From contig NZ_JACIEQ010000001.1 of the NCBI RefSeq assembly GCF_014196965.1, positions 1,302,001 through 1,366,000 of the forward strand: a DNA stretch of 64,000 nt, read 5' to 3'. This DNA comes from Actibacterium naphthalenivorans. GTDB lineage: Bacteria; Pseudomonadota; Alphaproteobacteria; Rhodobacterales; Rhodobacteraceae. The notes beneath the pieces were generated by a model. It was not told the origin of the DNA and ran no database searches. It worked only from the letters and a program-made list of their open reading frames with translations. The first letter of the stretch is position 1, and each line of letters opens with the position of its first letter. This document shows, piece after piece, positions 38,101-46,973 of the stretch. Made by a program: the position numbers and the translations under genes.

Positions 38101-39738
38101 CAGGGAATCGATCGGCGGGTTGGTCACCTGGCTGAAGTTCTGGCGGAAAAAGTGGCTCAACGGCCGGTATTTTTCCGACAGCACCGCCGACGGCGTGTCA
38201 TCACCCATCGAGGCGATCGCCTCTTTGCCGTCCTCGGCCATCGGCGTCAGAATCTGTTCCAGCTCTTCGATGCTGTAGCCCGCCGCGATCTGCCGCTTGC
38301 GCAGCTCGGCGCCTTCGAACATCGGCTTCTCGACGACAGAGCCCAGCGCCTTGTCCAGTTCGTTGATCTTGCCGACCCATTCGCCAAAGGGCTGCGACTT
38401 GGCCAGCTTGTCCTTGATCTCCTTGTCGTGGAACAGCACACCCTCGCGCGTGTCGACGGCGATCAGCTGCCCCGGCCCCAGCGCGCCTTTTTCGCGCACC
38501 GTCGCCTCATCCGTCGGCACCATCCCGGCCTCGGACCCGGCGATCATCAGCCCGTCGCCGGTGACGACATAGCGCATCGGCCGCAGCCCGTTCCGATCAA
38601 GCCCGGCGCACACCCAGCGGCCGTCGGTCATGGCCAGCGCGGCGGGGCCGTCCCACGGCTCCATCACCGAGTTGCAGTAGGAATACATGTCGCGCCACGA
38701 TTCCGGCAGCTCCACCGCCTGCTTCGACCAGCTTTCCGGGATCAGCATGGTCTTGGCCATCGGCGCATTGCGCCCGGCCCGCACCAGCACCTCGAACACC
38801 GAATCCAGCGCCGCCGAATCGGATGATCCCTGCGGCACGATTGGCTTGATATCCTCGGCCAGATCCCCGAACGCGCTGGAAGCCATGCGAATCTCATGGC
38901 TCTTCATCCAGTTCAGGTTGCCCTTCAGCGTGTTGATCTCGCCGTTATGGGCCAGCATCCGGAACGGCTGTGCCAGCCACCATTGCGGGAAGGTGTTCGT
39001 CGAATAGCGCTGGTGATAGATCGCAAAGGCGCTCTCGAACCGCTCGTCCTTCAGGTCGGGATAGAACTCCGCCACCTGTTCGGCCAGCATCATGCCCTTG
39101 TAGATCATCGACCGGCAGGACAGCGAACAGATGTAGAGCGATTGCACCCCGGCGGCGGCGGCGGCCTTTTCGATCCGGCGGCGGATCACGTAAAGCTCGC
39201 GCTCGAAGGTCTCTTCGTCAACGCCCTTGATGTTGGAGATGATGATCTGCTCGATCTCGGGGCGGGTGGCGTTTGCCTTTTCGCCCAGCACCTCGATATT
39301 CACCGGCACATGGCGCCAGCCATAGATGTAATAGCCCATGCGCAGCACTTCGGCCTCGACGATGGTCCGGCATTTTTCCTGCGCGCCGAAATCCGTGCGG
39401 GGCAGGAACACCTGACCGACGGCGATCAGCTGATCCATATGCGGCTCGTGTCCGGTGCGGCGGATCTGGTCATAGTAGAACGGCACCGGGATCTGCACGT
39501 GAATGCCCGCGCCATCGCCGGTCTTGCCATCCGCGTCGACCGCGCCGCGATGCCAGATCGCCTTCAGCGCGTTGATCCCGTTTTCCACCACCTTGCGGCT
39601 GGGCTTGCCGTCGATCGACACCACGAGCCCGACGCCGCAGGACGCATGCTCGTCTTCTTCGCGGTACAGCCCGTTCTCGGCCATCCACTTGCGCTTGGCC
39701 TCTTCGGCGGCCACCCAGTTTTCATCATATTTGGTCAT
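35200..39738 (-). CDS. gltB: Glutamate synthase (NADPH) large subunit
   Basis: A full-length 1,512-residue alpha subunit. After a short propeptide, Cys34 in ASCGVGLVVSIDG is the N-terminal nucleophile of the class II glutamine amidotransferase domain (to about 430). The central domain, the FMN-binding synthase barrel (about 820-1,200, VKLVASSGVGTIAAGVAKAKAD and ISGHNGGTGASP), the 3Fe-4S cluster region CQSNTCPVGVC and the C-terminal beta-helix domain follow. It makes two glutamates from glutamine and 2-oxoglutarate. It is the last gene of a four-gene operon that begins with gltD. Confidence 0.97.
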   Translation of the reverse strand: MTKYDENWVAAEEAKRKWMAENGLYREEDEHASCGVGLVVSIDGKPSRKVVENGINALKAIWHRGAVDADGKTGDGAGIHVQIPVPFYYDQIRRTGHEPHMDQLIAVGQVFLPRTDFGAQEKCRTIVEAEVLRMGYYIYGWRHVPVNIEVLGEKANATRPEIEQIIISNIKGVDEETFERELYVIRRRIEKAAAAAGVQSLYICSLSCRSMIYKGMMLAEQVAEFYPDLKDERFESAFAIYHQRYSTNTFPQWWLAQPFRMLAHNGEINTLKGNLNWMKSHEIRMASSAFGDLAEDIKPIVPQGSSDSAALDSVFEVLVRAGRNAPMAKTMLIPESWSKQAVELPESWRDMYSYCNSVMEPWDGPAALAMTDGRWVCAGLDRNGLRPMRYVVTGDGLMIAGSEAGMVPTDEATVREKGALGPGQLIAVDTREGVLFHDKEIKDKLAKSQPFGEWVGKINELDKALGSVVEKPMFEGAELRKRQIAAGYSIEELEQILTPMAEDGKEAIASMGDDTPSAVLSEKYRPLSHFFRQNFSQVTNPPIDSLREYRVMSLKTRFGNLKNVLDEDSSQTEILVLESPFVGNAQFDEMVKQFNAPMVSIDCTFVADAGHEALHDGLARIRAEAEDAVRSGAGHLVLTDQNQSAERVAMPMILATSAVHSWLTRKGLRTFSSVNVRSAECVDPHYFAVLIGCGATTVNAYLAEDSLADRIARGLLDCSLTEAVANYRSAVDYGLLKIMSKMGISVISSYRGGLNFEAVGLSRAMCAEYFPGMHSRISGIGVSGIQRKLEEVHAKGWQGGADVLPIGGFYKARRTGEKHAWEAQTMHMLQSACDSASYEMWKRFSATMRANPPIHLRDLLDIKPIGKPLPIEEVESITSIRKRFVTPGMSLGALSPEAHKTLNVAMNRIGAKSDSGEGGEDPAHFVPEANGDNPSAKIKQVASGRFGVTAEYLNHCEELEIKVAQGAKPGEGGQLPGMKVTELIARLRHSTKGVTLISPPPHHDIYSIEDLAQLIYDLKQINPRAKVTVKLVASSGVGTIAAGVAKAKADIILISGHNGGTGASPATSIKYAGLPWEMGLTEAHQVLAMNNLRERVTLRTDGGLRTGRDIVMAAMMGAEEYGIGTAALIAMGCIMVRQCQSNTCPVGVCTQDPRLREKFTGNADKVVNLITFYAQEVREILASIGARSLDDVIGRADLLTQVSRGSAHLDDLDLNPLLITVDGAAKIVYDRNKPRNAVLDTLDAQIVQDGHRFFEEGEKMQLSYAVRNTLRTVGTRASSHIVKRFGMRNNLQPDHLTVKLSGSAGQSLGAFAAPGLKLEVAGDANDYVGKGLSGGLIVVRPTMASPLVASENTIIGNTVLYGATDGYLFAAGRAGERFAVRNSGAKVVIEGCGSNGCEYMTGGVAVILGSVGANFGAGMTGGMAYLYDPEGLAPAMMNMETLVTCPVTVDHWEGELKGLIERHAKETMSRKAADILQHWEIERGNFVQVCPKEMLIHLKHPLGIEKQAVPAE

Positions 39739-39740
39739 TA

Positions 39741-40181
39741 TCAGGCTCCTGTCGTGGTCACGCCGTACCGGGCAAACACTTCGGCTTCGGTCAGCCGTTC
39801 ATGCGCGCCGGCAAAGGCGAAGACATCCGGTTTTCTGTCAATGAATATCTCGCGCGTCAGGGTCAGGCCGCTGGCGTCATCGAACAGGCCGACAGGGATT
39901 TCATACTCACCCTGGTGCGGCCCCTCGGCGGTGATTCTGTACCAAAGGCCAGAGCCGCATCTGGAACACCAGGCGCGCTCGGCCCAGTCCGACGACTGGA
40001 TCGTCGCCACATGTTCCGACCCGGACCATTCGATCTGATCTTCCAGCGCGGTCACGGCCAGCAGCGCCGATCCGGCCCATCGCTGGCACATCTTGCAATG
40101 GCAGGCCCCGGCCCCGGGGGCGATGTCACGGGCGGTGAAAGAGACCGCGCCGCACAGGCAATGTCCGGTGTAAATGCTCAT
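39741..40181 (-). CDS. GFA family protein (glutathione-dependent formaldehyde-activating-like)
   Basis: A 146-residue zinc-binding Mss4-like fold protein. The cysteine pairs are in GHCLCGAVSF, CHCKMCQRW and WCSRCGSGLWY, the standard GFA layout. Despite the family name most members lack a proven activity. It sits inside the glutamate synthase operon: its start overlaps the end of the lipoprotein gene by 4 bp, and gltB begins 2 bp after its stop. Confidence 0.92.
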   Translation of the reverse strand: MSIYTGHCLCGAVSFTARDIAPGAGACHCKMCQRWAGSALLAVTALEDQIEWSGSEHVATIQSSDWAERAWCSRCGSGLWYRITAEGPHQGEYEIPVGLFDDASGLTLTREIFIDRKPDVFAFAGAHERLTEAEVFARYGVTTTGA

Positions 40182-40906
40182 CCCCGACCTCCGCTATGAC
40201 TCGGCGCCAAGGATAGCACGCTTTCACATTCATAGAGCGGCGTCGTGCCATTGAAACCGGGCTCGCCGGGGAAGATGAAATCGACGGGCGTGTTGTCATG
40301 TTCGAACACCTCGCCCGACTCCGTGACCCATTCCTTGCCCAGAAAGAACAGCCGCATGTCGGGGGACACATATTGCCGCCCGGTCGACTGGTATTCCACC
40401 GCTCCGTCCTGGCTGCGGATGGTCAGCGCGGTGTCGGCCTCCAGCAGGGAAACACCGTCAATCTCCACCGCATCGCCGGTCAGCCGGTCGCGGCCCTCGA
40501 CATGCAGCATTTCGCTCTCGCCATCGGTGACGGCCTCGAGCGTAAACCCGAACGTGTCTTCGCCGCTCTCGAGCAGCGTGCTCATCGAGATCGGATCCTT
40601 GCCGGGATCGCTCAGCCGTTCCACGGTGCGGTCGAAAATATAGAACCCTTCCAGCCACTGGAACTCGCGGTCATAGATGTTCACCGCATAGGCGCCATCG
40701 GCGCCATAGGCACCCTGCCAGACCTTGCCCTCCATCCCGGCGCAGCGCCAGTAGATCGACACTTCGCAGCCGCGCATCTGAACCGTCAGAAAGGAATCGC
40801 AGCCGGGGTGCGGCTCGAACAGGTCGGCAGACGCACAGGCCGCCAGCCCCGCCCAGAGGGCAGGAACGATCAGCGCCATCTTCACTCTGCGTTCCATGTT
40901 GTTCAT
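40178..40906 (-). CDS. Putative lipoprotein of unknown function
   Basis: About 242 residues. The N-terminus MNNMERRVKMALIVPALWAGLAACAS is a lipoprotein signal with lipobox LAAC. The rest is a beta-rich domain with several cysteines (CDSFLTVQMRGCEVSIYWRC) that might form disulfides in the periplasm. No family is recognised. An ATG three codons later is also possible. It lies between gltD and the GFA gene in the glutamate synthase operon, an unusual place for an envelope protein. Confidence 0.78.
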   Translation of the reverse strand: MNNMERRVKMALIVPALWAGLAACASADLFEPHPGCDSFLTVQMRGCEVSIYWRCAGMEGKVWQGAYGADGAYAVNIYDREFQWLEGFYIFDRTVERLSDPGKDPISMSTLLESGEDTFGFTLEAVTDGESEMLHVEGRDRLTGDAVEIDGVSLLEADTALTIRSQDGAVEYQSTGRQYVSPDMRLFFLGKEWVTESGEVFEHDNTPVDFIFPGEPGFNGTTPLYECESVLSLAPSHSGGRG

Positions 40907-40999
40907 CTTTCGTTGGCCACTCGGGTCAGGGGTGCTGCCGGATTCGCCCGGCGGGCGCGGGCGCATCGGATGCGCCCGGCCGTTGGCCCGAAACAGAGC

Positions 41000-42433
41000 C
41001 TATTCCGCCGCAACCTGCGCCGGCTGCGCCAGGTAGGCCAGGATGCTGTCGGCCGCCTCGCGCCCATCGCGGATCGCCCAGACCACCAGCGACGCGCCAC
41101 GCACGATGTCACCCACGGCGAACACGCCCGGCAGGCTGGTCTCGTGGCTGCGGAAATCCGACTTTACGGTGCCCCAGCGGGTCACCTCCAGCGCCGGTTC
41201 ACCCCAGAGCGTCGGCAGATCCTCGGGCTCGAACCCCAGCGCCTTGATCACCAGATCGGCCGGTTCGGCATAATCCGCCCCCTCGATCACCTCGGGCGAC
41301 TGGCGGCCCGACGCGTCCGGCACACCCAGGCGCATCTTCTGCACCAGAACGCTGTCGACCCGGTCGCCGGTAAACCCCTTGGGCGCCGACAGCCAGACGA
41401 ATTCCACGCCCTCTTCCTCGGCATTCTGCACTTCGCGCTGGCTGCCCGGCATATTCGCCTTGTCGCGGCGGTAGAGACATTTCACGCTGGTCGCCCCCTG
41501 CCGGATCGCGGTGCGCACACAGTCCATCGCCGTGTCACCGCCGCCGACCACGACAACGCGCTTGCCGGTGGCACACAGCTCGCCGCTGTCATACTCCGGC
41601 ACCTCATCGCCAAAGCTGACCCGGTTCGACGCCGTCAGATAATCGATCGCCCGCACGATACCCTCGGCGCCCGAGCCCGGCCCCTGCAGATCGCGCGTCT
41701 TGTACACGCCGGTCGCGATCAGCACCGCGTCATGCTTGCCGCGAATGGCGTCAAAGCTGATGTCTTCGCCCACGGTACAGTTCAGTACAAATTCGACGCC
41801 GGATTGTTCCAACTGTTCGATCCGGCGCATCACCACGTCTTTTTCCAGCTTGAAGCCGGGGATGCCATAGGTCAGCAGCCCGCCGGCGCGATCGTACCGG
41901 TCATAGACCGTGACCTGAACGCCCTTGCGGCGCAGCGCGTCGGCGGCAGCAAGGCCGCCGGGGCCGGCGCCGATGATCCCCACACTCTCCCCGCGCTCGC
42001 GCGACGGCACGGCCGGCTTGACCCAGCCCTTTTCCCAGGCGGTATCGGTGATGTATTTCTCGACCGCGCCGATCGTCACGGTGCCGTGGCCGGATTGCTC
42101 GATCACGCAATTCCCCTCGCACAGGCGATCCTGCGGGCAGATGCGGCCGCAGATCTCGGGGAAGGTGTTGGTGGCCTGGCTGATCTCATAGGCTTCCTGC
42201 AGCCGCCCTTCGGCGGTCAGGCGCAGCCAGTCGGGAATGTTGTTGTGCAGCGGGCAATGCGACTGGCAATAGGGCACGCCGCACTGGCTGCAGCGGCTGG
42301 CCTGCACCTTTGCCTTCTCATCGGCGTATTCGGCATAGATCTCGTGGAAATCCTTCGCGCGCAGGTCCGGGGGCCGCTTTTGCGGCATCTCTTTCTGCAC
42401 ATCCACGAATTGGAGCATCTGTTCCTTCGCCAT
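41000..42433 (-). CDS. gltD: Glutamate synthase small subunit
   Basis: A 477-residue flavoprotein beta subunit that passes electrons from NADPH to the large subunit. The N-terminal iron-sulfur domain has CSQCGVPYCQSHCPLHNNIPDW and CGRICPQDRLCEGNC. The FAD site is IIGAGPGGLAAADALRRKG, the NAD(P)-binding site is VVVVGGGDTAMDC, and the second FAD contact is PGVFAVGDIVRG near the end. It is the first gene of the operon and diverges from uppP across a 222-bp AT-rich gap. Confidence 0.97.
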   Translation of the reverse strand: MAKEQMLQFVDVQKEMPQKRPPDLRAKDFHEIYAEYADEKAKVQASRCSQCGVPYCQSHCPLHNNIPDWLRLTAEGRLQEAYEISQATNTFPEICGRICPQDRLCEGNCVIEQSGHGTVTIGAVEKYITDTAWEKGWVKPAVPSRERGESVGIIGAGPGGLAAADALRRKGVQVTVYDRYDRAGGLLTYGIPGFKLEKDVVMRRIEQLEQSGVEFVLNCTVGEDISFDAIRGKHDAVLIATGVYKTRDLQGPGSGAEGIVRAIDYLTASNRVSFGDEVPEYDSGELCATGKRVVVVGGGDTAMDCVRTAIRQGATSVKCLYRRDKANMPGSQREVQNAEEEGVEFVWLSAPKGFTGDRVDSVLVQKMRLGVPDASGRQSPEVIEGADYAEPADLVIKALGFEPEDLPTLWGEPALEVTRWGTVKSDFRSHETSLPGVFAVGDIVRGASLVVWAIRDGREAADSILAYLAQPAQVAAE

Positions 42434-42655
42434 TTGCGAAACTCTCCCGATTTCCTTGAACCGCGCCCCTCATACGGCCTGATCAAATAAAAATAAAGTC
42501 AGTACAGCTTACCTAAATGGCAATAATTTTCACCTCTACCCTCCGAAACCGGTCATTTTTGGCGAAATTATGGTCAGCTAAGTTTACCTATTTATGCGCT
42601 TTCTATTTAAAATCATTGCTCTAGGATGGCGCCAAACAATTCTGGCGGGGCGCGC

Positions 42656-43459
42656 ATGTCTCTGTATTATCTTCTGATCGTCGCCATCATTCAGGGCGTG
42701 ACAGAGTTTCTACCGATTTCTTCCTCCGGTCACCTGATTCTGTTGCCAACACTCACCGGACACGTCGATCAGGGACAGGTTATCGACGTTGCCGTCCATG
42801 TCGGAACGCTGTTCGCCGTCGTGCTCTATTTCCGCCATGATGTCGCCAGCGCCTTTATCGGCCTCGGCCGCCTGCTGCGCGGCAGAATCGACACTGACGG
42901 CGCGCGGCTGGCGTTTCTCCTGCTGGTGGCGACCGTCCCTGTCATCGTGATCGGCCTCGTGCTGAAGCTGACCGGGCTGGACGACGCCATGCGCTCCGTC
43001 GCCGTGATCGGCTGGACGATGCTTCTGTTCGGCCTGTTCCTTTACTGGACCGACCAAAAAGGCCCGACCGAGCTGACGGCCGAAGGCTGGACCCTGCGCC
43101 ATGCCATCATCATGGGCCTGTGGCAGGCCGTCGCGCTGATCCCCGGCACGTCCCGTTCCGGCATCACCATTTCCGGCGCCCGCGCCCTGGGCTACCGACG
43201 GGAAGACGCGGCCAGACTGTCCATGCTGATGTCGATCCCCACCATCGCGGCCTCGGGCATCCTGCTGGGCGCAGAGGTGGCGATGCAGGCCGACGCGGCC
43301 GCCGCGCGCGACGGGGCGATCGCCGCCTTCTTCGCCTTCGCCTCGGCGCTTCTGGCGCTGACCCTGATGATGCGGCTTCTGCGCTCGGTCAGCTTCACGC
43401 CCTATGTGATCTACCGGGTGATCCTGGGCGTGATCCTGCTTTACATCGCCTATAGCTAG
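42656..43459 (+). CDS. uppP: Undecaprenyl-diphosphatase
   Basis: A 267-residue BacA/UppP integral membrane enzyme that recycles undecaprenyl diphosphate, the carrier for peptidoglycan and surface polysaccharides. The conserved blocks are GVTEFLPISSSGHLIL near the N-terminus and PGTSRSGITISGARALG around residue 165, both part of the active site. It has about eight hydrophobic segments. The ATG at 42656 is the usual family start. The open frame begins ten codons earlier in the AT-rich promoter region. Confidence 0.95.
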   Translation: MSLYYLLIVAIIQGVTEFLPISSSGHLILLPTLTGHVDQGQVIDVAVHVGTLFAVVLYFRHDVASAFIGLGRLLRGRIDTDGARLAFLLLVATVPVIVIGLVLKLTGLDDAMRSVAVIGWTMLLFGLFLYWTDQKGPTELTAEGWTLRHAIIMGLWQAVALIPGTSRSGITISGARALGYRREDAARLSMLMSIPTIAASGILLGAEVAMQADAAAARDGAIAAFFAFASALLALTLMMRLLRSVSFTPYVIYRVILGVILLYIAYS

Positions 43460-43465
43460 CGGCGC

Positions 43466-44449
43466 TCAGACCCGCAGGTTTCTCGCCGAATCCTTGATCG
43501 CGTCATACTGGCCGGAGGGGCGGAACCGATACAGGTATTCCGGCATCACAGCCTCGGCCGCGATCGGCGAGATACCCAGCGTGTCGAAGCCCATCGCGCC
43601 CTCGGACACCACATTGTCGCGGCGCAGGTTCCGAAGCTGATCGCGCGTCAGAATCGTGTTGGCCACCAGACCGCCCGTCACAGCCTGCACAAAGCCGAAG
43701 AATCCGGCCATGATCCCGGCCAGAAAGAACGGGATGTTCATGATCAGACGCCGGCGGTGTATCACCTTCAGCATATCGGCCATCAGATCGCGAAAGCTGC
43801 TGACCTCGGGTCCGCCCAGCTCATAGATCCCCGGCGCGGCCTGCCCCAGCACGCCCATCACCGCGGCCTTCGCCACGTCATCGACATAGACCGGCTGAAA
43901 CTTCGAATCCGCCCCGACGATGCCCAGCACCGGCCCCCAGCGCGACATCGACGCGAAGCGGTTGAAAAACGCATCCTCGGGCCCGAAAATCACCGAAGGC
44001 CGCAGGATGACCGCATCGGGGAAATGCGCCAGAACGCCTTCCTCTCCCAATGCCTTCGATCTGGCATAGGCACTCTCGGCCTCGGCATCGGCGCCGATGG
44101 CCGACAGATGCACAAGGTGTGCGATACCTTCCTCGGCGGCGATTCGGGCGATGCGTTCGGCACCTTCATGCTGGACCGCGTCAAACCGGTTCCGGCCGGT
44201 TTCGGCCAGAATGCCGACGCAGTTCACAACCGCGTCCGCGCCCTGCATCACCGCCCGGACGGATTCATCATCACGAATATTGCAAAACACCGGCGCAACC
44301 TGACCGACAACGCCGTAAGGCCGGACAAAGCCGGCCTCGTTCGGGCGGCGAACGGCAACGCGCACACGCCAGCCCTCTTTCGCCATACGCCGCGCGATAT
44401 ACCGCCCGACAAAGCCCGACCCGCCGTAAATGGTGACAAGCTTGGACAT
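43466..44449 (-). CDS. Complex I NDUFA9-like NAD(P)-binding protein
   Basis: A 327-residue atypical short-chain dehydrogenase. [19 protein letters not shown] is the Rossmann glycine motif, [23 protein letters not shown] replaces the usual YxxxK region, and [20 protein letters not shown] follows. This pattern is that of the NDUFA9 accessory subunit of respiratory complex I, common in Alphaproteobacteria. The start at 44449 follows GAGG at 7 nt. It is convergent with uppP, with only 6 bp between the stops. Confidence 0.92.
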   Translation of the reverse strand: MSKLVTIYGGSGFVGRYIARRMAKEGWRVRVAVRRPNEAGFVRPYGVVGQVAPVFCNIRDDESVRAVMQGADAVVNCVGILAETGRNRFDAVQHEGAERIARIAAEEGIAHLVHLSAIGADAEAESAYARSKALGEEGVLAHFPDAVILRPSVIFGPEDAFFNRFASMSRWGPVLGIVGADSKFQPVYVDDVAKAAVMGVLGQAAPGIYELGGPEVSSFRDLMADMLKVIHRRRLIMNIPFFLAGIMAGFFGFVQAVTGGLVANTILTRDQLRNLRRDNVVSEGAMGFDTLGISPIAAEAVMPEYLYRFRPSGQYDAIKDSARNLRV

Positions 44450-44595
44450 GTGGAGGCCTCCATCCATTCCGTTACCTGCCTGAATAGCCGCCCGCCCCGC
44501 GCCAAACAAGCGGATATCAGATAACTGCGAATTCTCTGGCAAAGACCCGTTGACATGCCCCCGGCGGAGTTATACATCGCGGCCTCACGACACCT

Positions 44596-44681
44596 GCCCA
44601 GGTGGCGGAATGGTAGACGCGCTAGCTTCAGGTGCTAGTATTGGAAACGATGTGGAGGTTCGAGTCCTCTCCTGGGCACCA
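44596..44681 (+). tRNA. tRNA-Leu (CAG)
   Basis: An 86-base gene with a 7-bp acceptor stem (gcccagg / cctgggc), encoded CCA at 44679-44681, and the long variable arm expected for tRNA-Leu. The T-arm sequence is GTTCGAGTC. The anticodon stem and loop have CAG at 44629-44631, so it reads CUG codons, among the most used leucine codons here. A hairpin terminator follows about 10 bp after the end. Confidence 0.97.
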
Positions 44682-44691
44682 ATACAACTCT

Positions 44692-44729
44692 AAAAAACCC
44701 CTTGAATCATTCAGATTCAGGGGTTTTTT
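44692..44729. terminator. Hairpin terminator after tRNA-Leu
   Basis: An A6 run, a stem of CCCC plus TGAATC pairing with GATTCA plus GGGG (one bulged T), then T6. With A and T tracts on both sides it could stop transcription from either strand. Confidence 0.88.
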
Positions 44730-45050
44730 GATTTTTTGGGCCGAAAACAGCACCACGGCCTATAGCTGGCGAAGGCAACGGATGAGTTCAGGTACCCTCG
44801 CCGACAGCGCCAATGAGATTGGCACGAGGCGAGACGAATTTTTAGATTCCCCGTCGGACCTATGTTTTCGCCGGGCTACCCACGGCCAGGACCTCGACTT
44901 CGGCCTGTTTCAAGGCACGGCCAAGCGGCCGCCGGACACCGCATCGCGCCTTCGCCGGAATGATAAAGGCCGGGGCATGATGTCTCTGGCCTTTTCCATA
45001 TCCGGGCCCGGACAAGGCTGGCGCGTGACAATCCGCGAAGTGCCCGCGTT
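44730..45050. other. Gap after tRNA-Leu, no intact gene seen
   Basis: About 320 bp between the tRNA terminator and the dienelactone hydrolase stop. One frame runs through it but has no ribosome binding site or recognisable domain. Its composition differs from coding DNA nearby. It could be eroded remains of an integrated element, but I found no integrase motif and no repeat of the tRNA 3' end elsewhere in the window. Confidence 0.45.
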
Positions 45051-45791
45051 CTACCGAAGCGTCTGTGCAAAGAGCGCGAACAATTCCCGCCAGTGCCGTT
45101 CGGCGGCTGCCGCGTCATAGACGGGAAAATCCGCCATCGTCCATCCGTGCAGCGCCCCCGGATAGATCTCGCACCGATGATCCACACCCGCATCGTCAAG
45201 CGCCTTCTCGAGCCGCTCGGCCATCTCCGGCGGGTAGGATGTGTCCCGATCCGCGCCGGCGACGTAAACGCGCCCCTTCATCTTTGATGCAAGCAGGTGC
45301 GGGCTCTGCTCCGAGTCGGTCGCCAGATTGCCGCCATGAAAACTCGCGGCCGCAGCAATCCTGTCGGGATAGGTTCCCGCCACCGTGAGCGAGATCCCCC
45401 CGCCCTTGCAATAGCCGGTCGTGCCGATCTTATCCCCCGCCACATCATCGCGCCCGTCGAGATAGGTGAGAAAGGCGCCGGTATCCTCGGCGGCGCGGCG
45501 ATTGTCGGTGGTGTGAAAGATGTGCCCGACGGCCGCCATGAAATCACCGGACGCGAAAACCTTTTTCGCATCAAGCGGGTCGTAGGGGCCGGCGCGGTAG
45601 AAAAGATCCGGCAAAAGTACGACATAGCCTCCATCGGCAAGTCGCTGTCCCATCTCGAACAGCACCGGTCGGATGCCGAGCCCGTCCATGTAGAAGATCA
45701 CCGCCGGCCAGGGCCCCGTCCCTTCGGGTGTAAAGATATACGCCGGACAGTCGCCGTCGCGGGTGGGGATCAGAATCTCTTCATGAGCCAT
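45051..45791 (-). CDS. Dienelactone hydrolase family protein
   Basis: A 246-residue alpha/beta hydrolase. The nucleophile cysteine is in GTTGYCKGGG, the aspartate in AGADRDTSYPP and the histidine in GALHGWTM, the dienelactone hydrolase triad. The natural substrate is unknown. Many relatives act on lactones or esters. It is the last gene of the ohr-ohrR-adh-dlh run, 124 bp after the alcohol dehydrogenase gene. AAGGAAC precedes its ATG. Confidence 0.92.
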   Translation of the reverse strand: MAHEEILIPTRDGDCPAYIFTPEGTGPWPAVIFYMDGLGIRPVLFEMGQRLADGGYVVLLPDLFYRAGPYDPLDAKKVFASGDFMAAVGHIFHTTDNRRAAEDTGAFLTYLDGRDDVAGDKIGTTGYCKGGGISLTVAGTYPDRIAAAASFHGGNLATDSEQSPHLLASKMKGRVYVAGADRDTSYPPEMAERLEKALDDAGVDHRCEIYPGALHGWTMADFPVYDAAAAERHWRELFALFAQTLR

Positions 45792-45915
45792 GCGCGTTCC
45801 TTATCCACAACTATCCAATCCGCCTGCATCCAATCTGGCCGCTTCCAATGGCCGCGCGGCGTCTGGGCGCTGATCGCGCCCCGGACAGGTCTCAGGCGCA
45901 GATATCATGCCCACG

Positions 45916-46971
45916 TCACCCGGCTTCGGCCAGCGACGCCATGTCGATGACAAAGCGGTATTTCACGTCGCTTTTGAGCATGCGGGCATAAGCTTCCTCG
46001 ATCTTCTGGATCGGGATCATCTCGATATCCGCCGTGATGTCATGCGCGCCGCAGAAATCCAGCATCTCCTGGGTCTCCGCGATGCCGCCGATCAGCGAAC
46101 CGGCGAAACTGCGCCGTTTCCCGATCAGGCTGAAGACGCTGACCGGTAGCGGCTGGTCGGGGACGCCGACCTGGACCAGCGTCGCGTCGCGCTTCAGAAG
46201 CGCCAGATAGGCGTTGATGTCATGCGGCGCCGCCACGGCGTCGATGATCAGATCGAGGCTCGATCCATGCGCCGCCATGGCGTCGGGATCGGTCGAGAGA
46301 ACGACATCATGGGCGCCGAGCCGCTGGCCATCCTCGACCTTGGAGGGCGACGTGGTGAAGAGCACCACCTCGGCGCCCATGGCATGGGCCAGCTTGACCG
46401 CCATGTGCCCAAGGCCGCCCAGGCCGACCACGCCGACCTTCTTGCCCGGGCCCGCACCCCAGTGGCGCAGCGGCGAATAGGTGGTGATCCCGGCGCACAG
46501 CAACGGGGCCGTCGCCGCAAGATCGAGATTGTCCGGCACCCGCAGCACGAATTCCTCGGTCACGACGATGTGGCTGGAATAGCCGCCGAACGTATGCCCG
46601 CCCAGGATCGCGTCGGGGCTGTTGTAGGTGCCGACCAGCCCCTTGTCGCAAAACTGTTCAAGACCTTCGCGGCAGCTCTCGCACTCCTGGCACGAGTCCA
46701 CCATGCAGCCGACGGCGGCGACGTCACCGACCTTGAACCGCGTCACGTCCTTGCCGACAGCGGTGACGCGGCCGACGATTTCATGCCCCGGAAGGCAGGG
46801 ATAAAGCGTATTGCCCCATTCGTTGCGGGCCGTGTGCAGGTCCGAATGGCAGACGCCGCAATAAAGGATGTCGATGGCGACGTCGGTCGGCCCGGGCTCG
46901 CGGCGCGTGAACGAGAACGGGCCAAGCGGGGCGTCGGCGGCTGTGGCCGCGTATCCGGTACAATTCGTCAT
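45916..46971 (-). CDS. Zinc-dependent NAD(P) alcohol dehydrogenase (CAD/YahK-like)
   Basis: A 351-residue medium-chain dehydrogenase. The catalytic zinc ligands are in GVCHSDLH and GHEIVG. The structural zinc loop is CMVDSCQECESCREGLEQFC, and GVVGLGGLGHMAVK is the cofactor site. Relatives reduce a broad range of aldehydes, which suits a peroxide-stress operon by removing lipid-derived aldehydes. Its ATG lies 2 bp after the ohrR stop codon, with its ribosome binding site (AAGGAG) inside the end of ohrR. Confidence 0.93.
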   Translation of the reverse strand: MTNCTGYAATAADAPLGPFSFTRREPGPTDVAIDILYCGVCHSDLHTARNEWGNTLYPCLPGHEIVGRVTAVGKDVTRFKVGDVAAVGCMVDSCQECESCREGLEQFCDKGLVGTYNSPDAILGGHTFGGYSSHIVVTEEFVLRVPDNLDLAATAPLLCAGITTYSPLRHWGAGPGKKVGVVGLGGLGHMAVKLAHAMGAEVVLFTTSPSKVEDGQRLGAHDVVLSTDPDAMAAHGSSLDLIIDAVAAPHDINAYLALLKRDATLVQVGVPDQPLPVSVFSLIGKRRSFAGSLIGGIAETQEMLDFCGAHDITADIEMIPIQKIEEAYARMLKSDVKYRFVIDMASLAEAG

Positions 46972-46973
46972 GG

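Noticed and set aside
35239-38826. Long plus-strand frames opposite gltB
   Set aside because: Their His/Arg/Gln-rich translations mirror gltB codons and show no motif.
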